Origin: Tubiluchus corallicola
Lineage: Eukaryota > Priapulida > Priapulimorpha > Priapulimorphida > Tubiluchidae
Length of the DNA stretch: 43,906 nt
Direction of reading: 5' to 3'
Assembly: GCA_030141605.1 (NCBI GenBank)
Contig: JAQGDQ010001376.1
Span: forward strand, 1 to 43,906
The number at the start of each line of letters is the position of its first letter. Position 1 is the first letter of the stretch. A program made the translations under genes and the position numbers. The notes under the pieces are model-generated. The model did not search any database, was not told the origin of the DNA, and saw only the letters and a list, made by a program, of their open reading frames with translations. Below are positions 31,601 to 40,600 of the stretch, one piece after another.

Positions 31601-34600
31601 TGTGTAAACAAGTACTATAAAACGAACATACGTTGTCGCATACATACCCGACTGCTGAACTAGCAAAGAATTCTCGTAGGACGTCTCCTGTGCGTAAGGT
31701 TCAAACGTCGTCACGTCGTACCACAGCCAGTTAAACCTGCTCGCCTTGTGCTGATCCCAGACTGGAATTAAAAACACGAAAAACATGGCAGCCGACATTG
31801 TTTGGATGAACACCAGCACCCCTGTTGAGAAACGAGTTCATCGTTACTGCTAACCCCGGTCGGACTGCTTAGATCTGAGCCAGCAAAGGTTCATTAGTTA
31901 ATATAAGTGATCAATGCCCATATATTATAATATAAGTGATATATTATATATAATATAATATAATATAGTATAGTATAGTATAGTATAGTATAGTATAGTA
32001 TAGTATAGTATAGTATAGTATAGTATAGTATAGTATAGTATAGTATAGTATAGTATAGTATAGTATAGTATAGTATAGTATAGTATAGTATAGTATAGTA
32101 TAGTATAGTATAGTATAGTATAGTATAGTATAGTATAGTATAGTATAGTATAGTATAGTATAGTATAGTATAATATAATATAATATGTAATATAGTATAA
32201 TATAATATAATATAAGTGATATATTAGTGATCAATGCCCATATGGACCATTTCTACGAGTTCATTAATTTTGTATAGGGTTACCATACGTCCGGGTTTCC
32301 CCGGACACGTCCTCTTTGTGGGCCTCTGTCCGGGCGGGTTTTCAAAAAATCGGCAGTTTGTCCGGGTTTTGCCTCAATTCGTAAGTATCTACGGACGTTG
32401 CCAACTGAGAGGCATACGACAGTACGAGACAAAGAAAAGCTCGTTAATTTTCAATACAAGATGTTGCTAACATTTCAAAATGCAACCCTTGTAAAAGCTT
32501 TGTGTACATATTTACTGAACAAAAGTAAGCGATGCGCACATCACTATGGGTCACATGACTCGCACTGCTGTCGATACTCGGCGTATTCGCTAACGACTTA
32601 AAAAATGGCGTCGGCTTCCAGGAGCCATTTTGTTTGTTTCTACGTGAATTTCTTTAACTCTGTACAGTTTCGCTGTTTTGCAGTTTTGAGCGTAACTGAT
32701 AAAAGTTAATTAGAAAGTATCAATGCCGAAACGACAGTGTGCATTTACAGATGAAATGAAGGCCAAGTACCCGTGTTTTTGCGCAGGTCCATATTACTGG
32801 GAAGCCGAATTCTCAACACGTGGTCCTCTTTTTCAAATCAGACAATATGGTAACCCTAATTTTGGTTGAGTTGAAGACACTAAACCAGTCAGAATCCAAC
32901 ACGCTTACTGAGTTATAGACGATATTCAATCAGTTTAATTGCATTAATAAACCTCTTATTACTCTTACAGTTTCGTAATATGAAAATTCGTCTCTACAAT
33001 TATTTCTGTAAGATTCAGTCACAACTAAACACTAGAATAATATTAAAATTCAAATTTACCGCTGTGCTCACCCATGAGCTGTCAAACATGTGCACTTCAT
33101 CACAAAAGAACAGCTCTGAACTGAAAGGTACAGCACCTGTTTTTTGTGCAACGCTTTCCAAAATGCAGGCGCTAGTGCTAACTAACTTTACTCATACTAC
33201 TAATTATAACTTACTAACTTTACCTATATAACTAATTATAATTTTACTTACATAAGTTACTATGTTTTCAATAACTTACTTAATGGTGCGTTGATGTGAT
33301 CAATGGAAGCCAACACGTGAAATCTCGGTAACTCCGCCAGCATACCCAGCACCGTTTGAACTCGGTCACCACGAATTGCAGCTCCATCTATGTTGTGAAT
33401 TAGCAGATAGAATTCATCTTCTGAAGAAAGTAAAAGCTAAATTTATCAACTCCTTCAGGACCGGAAGAGCTTGCTACATTTTGCATGGCTTCATGAAAAA
33501 CTGCTCTCACTAAGCAGTAATTATATTATATTTGATAATTTTTCTAGGTTTCTACTCCTCGCACAATGGATTTTCATGCAAAATTATATATGAAATACAT
33601 TTGCTTGCCTTAGACAAATTAAAAATCGATTTTTGACGAGAAAATTGAAAAAACTTTTCAGTAACTGCAGTGTTTGCACTGTAACAATGTACAGTTTCAC
33701 TTGTATGAAATCAGCTAATGCAGAAAATTTCAACTATCCAGACACAACACTCTTTTTGGCTTTGGCCTCAAATCTACACTATTTTTAAGGAGAAATTTCT
33801 GTTAAAAAGTGAAACAACATTAATTTTTTCTTGGCTGATCGGTTGGTTTTTCCTGGAAATGTGTACAGCAGACAGTTCTCTTGGGCTGTAGCAAACTAAG
33901 TAGTGTACGATCACGCAAGTGTACGCCAGACTAAGCTACTCAATAGGCTGAGTTGGAGTGACTAAAAAGGGCGTTCTTCTTAATTTTACTCAGTTAAATC
34001 ATGATTGGATAGCCGAGATTCTCCTGACTAGAACAGCACGTAATTTTTAATCATTTAGTTATGTCTGTACTCATACAGTAGCAGAAAAGTCACATGTCTT
34101 ATGAGATTTATTTTGAATGGTGTGATTCTGAAGGAGTTAATTAAACTACGATTATCCAAAAATCAAAATCTTTATTGATTATTAATTTATAATGGAAAAC
34201 TTTTTCTGTAAATTGGTGATACAGAATCTGTTATTGGATCAGAATCAATATTTTTGACGGATCAGTGTCAGTTGCTTGTTGTATAAGATAAACTATTTTT
34301 CTAAATTTTACTGTGAATCAGCTGCTTAAAGATAAACAATTTTTCTAAATTTTTACTGTGAATCAGCTGCTTAAAGTCAAACTATTTTTGTAAATTTTTA
34401 CTGTGAATCAACAGCTTAAAGATAAACTATTTTTCTAAATTTTACTGTGAATCAGCTGCTTAAAGATAAACTATTTTTCTAAATTTTTACTGTGAATCAA
34501 CTGCTTAAAGTCAAACTATTTTTGTAAAGTTTTACTGTGAATCAGCTGCTTAAAGATAAACAATTTTTCTAAATTTTTACTGTGAATCAGCTGCTTAAAG

Positions 34601-37600
34601 TCAAACTATTTTTGTAAATTTTTACTGTGAATCAACAGCTTAAAGATAAACAATTTTTCTAAATTTTACTGTGAATCAGCTGCTTAAAGATAAACTATTT
34701 TTCTAAATTTTTACTGTGAATCAGCTGCTTAAAGTCAAACTATTTTTGTAAATTTTTACTGTGAATCAACAGCTTAAAGATAAACTATTTTTCTAAATTT
34801 TACTGTGAATCAGCTGCTTAAAGATAAACTATTTTTCTAAATTTTTACTGTGAATCAACTGCTTAAAGTCAAACTATTTTTGCAAAGTTTTACTGTGAAT
34901 CAACAGCCTAAAGATAAACAATTTTTCTAAATTTTACTGTGAATCAGCTGCTTAAAGATAAACTATTTTTCTAAATTTTTACTGTGAATCAACTGCTCAA
35001 AGATAAACTATTTTTCTAAATTTTTTACAGTGAATCAACTGCTTAAAGATAAACTATTTTTCTAAATTTTTACTGTGAATCAGCTGCTTAAAGTCAAACT
35101 ATTTTTGTAAATTTTTACTGTGAATCAACAGCTTAAAGATAAACTATTTTTCTAAATTTTACTGTGAATCAGCTGCTTAAAGATAAACTATTTTTCTAAA
35201 TTTTTACTGTGAATCAACTGCTTAAAGTCAAACTATTTTTGCAAAGTTTTACTGTGAATCAACAGCTTAAAGATAAACAATTTTTCTAAATTTTACTGTG
35301 AATCAGCTGCTTAAAGATAAACTATTTTTCTAAATTTTTACTGTGAATCAACTGCTTAATGATGAACTATTTTTTTAAATTTTTACTGTGAATCAACTGC
35401 TTAATGATGAACTATTTTTCTAAATTTTTACTGTGAATCAATAGCTTAAAGATAAACTATTTTTCTAAATTTTTACTGTGAATCAACTGCTTAATGATGA
35501 AGTATTTTTTTAAATTTTTACTGTCAATCAACTGCTTAAAGATAAACTATTTTTCTAAATTTTTACAGTGAATCAACTGCTTAAAGATAAACTATTTTTC
35601 TAAATTTTTACTGTGAATCAGCTGCTTAAAGTCAAACTATTTTTGTAAATTTTTACTGTGAATCAACAGCTTAAAGATAAACTATTTTTCTAAATTTTAC
35701 TGTGAATCAGCTGCTTAAAGATAAACTATTTTTCTAAATTTTTACTGTGAATCAACTGCTTAAAGTCAAACTATTTTTGTAAAGTTTTACTGTGAATCAA
35801 CAGCTTAAAGATAAACAATTTTTCTAAATTTTACTGTGAATCAGCTGCTTAAAGATAAACTATTTTTCTAAATTTTTACTGTGAATCAACTGCTTAATGA
35901 TGAACTATTTTTTTAAATTTTTACTGTGAATCAACTGCTTAATGATGAACTATTTTTCTAAATTTTTACTGTAAATCAATAGCTTAAAGATAAACTATTT
36001 TTCTAAATTTTTACTGTGAATCAACTGCTTAATGATGAACTATTTTTTTAAATTTTTACTGTCAATCAACTGCTTAAAGATAAACTATTTTTCTAAATTT
36101 TTACAGTGAATCAACTGCTTAAAGATAAACTATTTTTCTAAATTTTTACTGTTAATCAGCAATCAGAAACAAGTACTGCAATTGTAAAAAACTTGTATTT
36201 TCAAACTCCGATAGTAGCTCATGGAAGCTGTCATTTTGCTTCGGGTTTTTTCTATTGCCAAGCCCAAATCTTCATCAGCAAGAGCCATCTACTGGGTTTA
36301 AACATAACTTCAATTTGCTTCTTGCAAAGTCCATAGCAACCATCATTTGTGCGGTTACTAAGTTTTGTAAAAATGCAACAAAAACAATGGCTGACTTTAA
36401 CACTGATTTTCTCAAGATTATGTTTTTCAGTGTGCAGTCTGCACCTCAACTTCAACGTGGATTATCTCAGCTTAGAAATAACACAGAGTGATGAACTTGG
36501 TATCAAAATGATCCTCATGAAATGGAGATTCAGGATGTGTGAATAACTAGAAAAGCTTAATTGCTAATTTGTGGATGATCTTGCTATGCAATCACACATT
36601 TGCGGTTCATTGTACTTACTATAACTATCAGTAAAGCATTGTTTTATATAATCCACTTGATCTAATGGATTACGATGACAAACTTCCGATCCGAGTGCCT
36701 CTACAGTTATGCAGTCCAAAATCTGAAATGAATCGAAATACGATTGTTAAAAGGGAGAAAAGTTTAGCAAGTCTGTGAGCTGACGTTTCAGAACCATAGA
36801 TAAAAACTTTGGTCATATTTTACTCATTACTTTTTGCCTCTGGTTAAGCTTCTCCTTTAGTGGTCATCTCAACTTGAACTGATCGATTAGTGATCGCTGA
36901 TTGATTTTTGAGTTACTCACTTGGGAAGTAAAGTAAAGTAAAGTGAAGTGAAGTGGAGTGAAGTGAAGTGAAGTGAAGTAAAGTAAAGTAAAGTAAAGTA
37001 AAGTAATACAAAACTCTACCATTTACTTATTGTGATGCAAATAATCCGTACTAAATTTTCGTAAAAATTTGGATTCTATGGCAACCATAACTAATCTATA
37101 ACTTAATAGCAGTTAGCTTACTGTCATCATTTCGGGAGCAGTAACACGTACCTGCCTCACCGTTAGACTGGGAAACAAGGTTTCACACGTACCTGCCTCA
37201 CCGTTAGACTGGGAAACGAGGTTTCACACGTACCTGCCTCACCGTTAGACTGGGAAACGAGGTTTCACACGTACCTGCCTCACCGTTAGACTGGGAAACG
37301 AGGTTTCACACGTACCTGCCTCACCGTTAGACTGGGAAACGAGGTTTCACACGTACCCGCTTCACCGTTAGACTGGGAAACAAGGTTTCACACGTACCCG
37401 CTTCACCGTTAGACTGGGAAACAAGGTTTCACACGTACCTGCCTCACCGTTAGACTGGGAAACGAGGTTTCACACGTACCTGCCTCACCGTTAGACTGGG
37501 AAACGAGGTTTCACACGTACCTGCCTCACCGTTAGACTGGGAAACGAGGTTTCACACGTACCCGCTTCACCGTTAGACTGGGAAACAAGGTTTCACACGT

Positions 37601-40600
37601 ACCCGCTTCACCGTTAGACTGGGAAGCGAGGTTTCACACGTACCTGCTTCACCGTTAGACTGGGAAGCAAGGTTTCACACGTACCTGCTTGACCGTTAGA
37701 CTGGGATACAAGGTTTCACACGTACCTGCTTCACCGTTAGACTGGGAAAATACCCGTTTATCACCAGGTGATCTGAGGGTAGTAAATATTTGTTCCGGAA
37801 TTCGTCGATGATGACCCGTTTTGAACCGAGTCCGTACAGCAGGATATTGTACCCTTCACTTAAACATAAAATGCAAAAAATGAAAAATTTACTAGAAAAG
37901 CAAAACGGGTTTGTTTTGTTGTTTACAGTAAAACAAGTTGTAAACAATTGGGTAAACATGTTTGTTTTGTTGTTTACAGTAAAACAAACTGGTAAACAAT
38001 TGGGTAAACATGTTTGTTTTGTTGTTTACAGTAAAACAAGCTAGTAATCAATTGGGTAAACATGTTTGTTTTGTTGTTTACAGTAAAACAAGCTAGTAAT
38101 CAATTGGGTAAACATGTTTGTTTTGTTGTTTACAGTAAAACAAACTTGTAATCAATTGGGTAAACATGTTTGTTTTGTTGTTTACAGTAAAACAAGCTAG
38201 TAATCAATTGGGTAAACATGTTTGTTTTGTTGTTTACAGTAAAACCAGTTGTAAACAATTAGGTAAACATGTTTGTTTTGTTGTTTACAGTAAAACAAAC
38301 TGGTAAGCAATTGGGTAAACATGTTTGTTTTGTTGTTTACAGTAAAACAAGTTGTAAACAATTGGGTAAACATGTTTGTTTTGTTGTTTACAGTAAAACA
38401 AACTGGTAAGCAATTGGGTAAACATGTTTGTTTTGTTGTTTACAGTAAAACAAACTGGTAAGCAATTGGGTAAACATGTTTGTTTTGTTGTTTACAGTAA
38501 AACAAACTTGTAAACAATTGGGTAATCATGTTTGTTTTGTTGTTTACAGTAAAACAAACTGGTAAACAATTGGGTAAACATGTTTGTTTTGTTGTTTACA
38601 GTAAAACAAACTGGTAAACAATTGGGTAAACATGTTTGTTTTGTTGTTTACAGTAAAACAAGCTAGTAATCAATTGGGTAAACATGTTTGTTTTGTTGTT
38701 TACAGTAAAACAAGCTAGTAATCAATTGGGTAAACATGTTTGTTTTGTTGTTTACAGTAAAACAAACTTGTAATCAATTGGGTAAACATGTTTGTTTTGT
38801 TGTTTACAGTAAAACAAGCTAGTAATCAATTGGGTAAACATGTTTGTTTTGTTGTTTACAGTAAAACAAGCTAGTAATCAATTGGGTAAACATGTTTGTT
38901 TTGTTGTTTACAGTAAAACCAGTTGTAAACAATTGGGTAAACACGTTTGTTTTGTTGTTTACAGTAAAACCAGTTGTAAACAATTGGGTAAACATGTTTG
39001 TTTTGTTGTTTACAGTAAAACCAGTTGTAAACAATTGGGTAAACATGTTTGTTTTGTTGTTTACAGTAAAACAAGTTGTAAACAATTGGGTAAACATGTT
39101 TGTTTTGTTGTTTACAGTAAAACAAACTGGTAAACAATTGGGTAAACATGTTTGTTTTGTTGTTTACAGTAAAACAAACTCGTAAACAATTGGGTAAACA
39201 TGTTTGTTTTGTTGTTTACAGTAAAACAAACTCGTAAACAATTGGGTAAACATGTTTGTTTTGTTGTTTACAGTAAAACAAACTCGTAAAAAATTGGGTA
39301 AACATGTTTGTTTTGTTGTTTACAGTAAAACAAACTTGTAAACAATTGGGTAAACATGTTTGTTTTGTTGTTTACAGTAAAACAAGTTGTAAACAATTGG
39401 GTAAACACGTTTGTTTTGTTGTTTACAGTAAAACCAGTTGTAAACAATTGGGTAAACATGTTTGTTTTGTTGTTTACAGTAAAACAAACTGGTAAACAAT
39501 TGGGTAAACATGTTTGTTTTGTTGTTTACAGTAAAACAAACTCGTAAAAAATTGGGTAAACATGTTTGTTTTGTTGTTTACAGTAAAACAAACTTGTAAA
39601 CAATTGGGTAAACATGTTTGTTTTGTTGTTTACAGTAAAACAAGTTGTAAACAATTGGGTAAACACGTTTGTTTTGTTGTTTACAGTAAAACCAGTTGTA
39701 AACAATTGGGTAAACATGTTTGTTTTGTTGTTTACAGTAAAACAAACTGGTAAACAATTGGGTAAACATGTTTGTTTTGTTGTTTACAGTAAAACAAACT
39801 CGTAAACAATTGGGTAAACATGTTTGTTTTGTTGTTTACAGTAAAACAAACTCGTAAACAATTGGGTAAACATGTTTGTTTTGTTGTTTACAGTAAAACA
39901 AACTCGTAAAAAATTGGGTAAACATGTTTGTTTTGTGGTTTACAGTAAAACAAACTCGTAAACAATTGGGTAAACATGTTTGTTTTGTGGTTTACAGTAA
40001 AACCAGTTGTAAACAATTGGGTAAACATGTTTGTTTTGTGGTTTACAATAAAACAAACTTGTAAACAATTGGGTAAACATGTTTGTTTTGTTGTTTACAA
40101 TAAAACAAACTTGTAAACAATTCGGTAAACATGTTTGTTTTGTTGTTTACAGTAAAATAAACTTGTAAAAAATTGGGTAAACATGTTTGTTTTGTTGTTT
40201 ACAGTAAAACAAACTTGTAAACAATTGGGTAAACATGTTTGTTTTGTTGTTTACTGTAAAACAAACTGGTAAACAATTGGGTAAACATGTTTGTTTTGTT
40301 GTTTACAGTAAAACAAACTTGTAAACAATTGGGTAAACATGTTTGTTTTGTTGTTTACAGTAAAACAAACTTGTAAACAATTGGGTAAACATGTTTGTTT
40401 TGTTGTTTACTGTAAAACAAACTGGTAAACAATTGGGTAAACATGTTTGTTTTGTTGTTTACAGTAAAACAAACTCGTAAAAAATTAGGTAAACATGTTT
40501 GTTTTGTTGTTTACAGTAAAACAAACTTGTAAACAATTGGGTAAACATGTTTGTTTTGTTGTTTACAGTAAAACAAACTTGTAAAAAATTGAGTAAACAC

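Noticed and set aside
31944-32234. 96-residue tyrosine/leucine/isoleucine-rich ORF
   Set aside because: Translation of a TATAG microsatellite.
37726-37959. Longer ORF through the ORC2 exon c acceptor into the 51-bp array
   Set aside because: Frame upstream of 37853 is array sequence; family alignment and phase fix the exon start at 37853.
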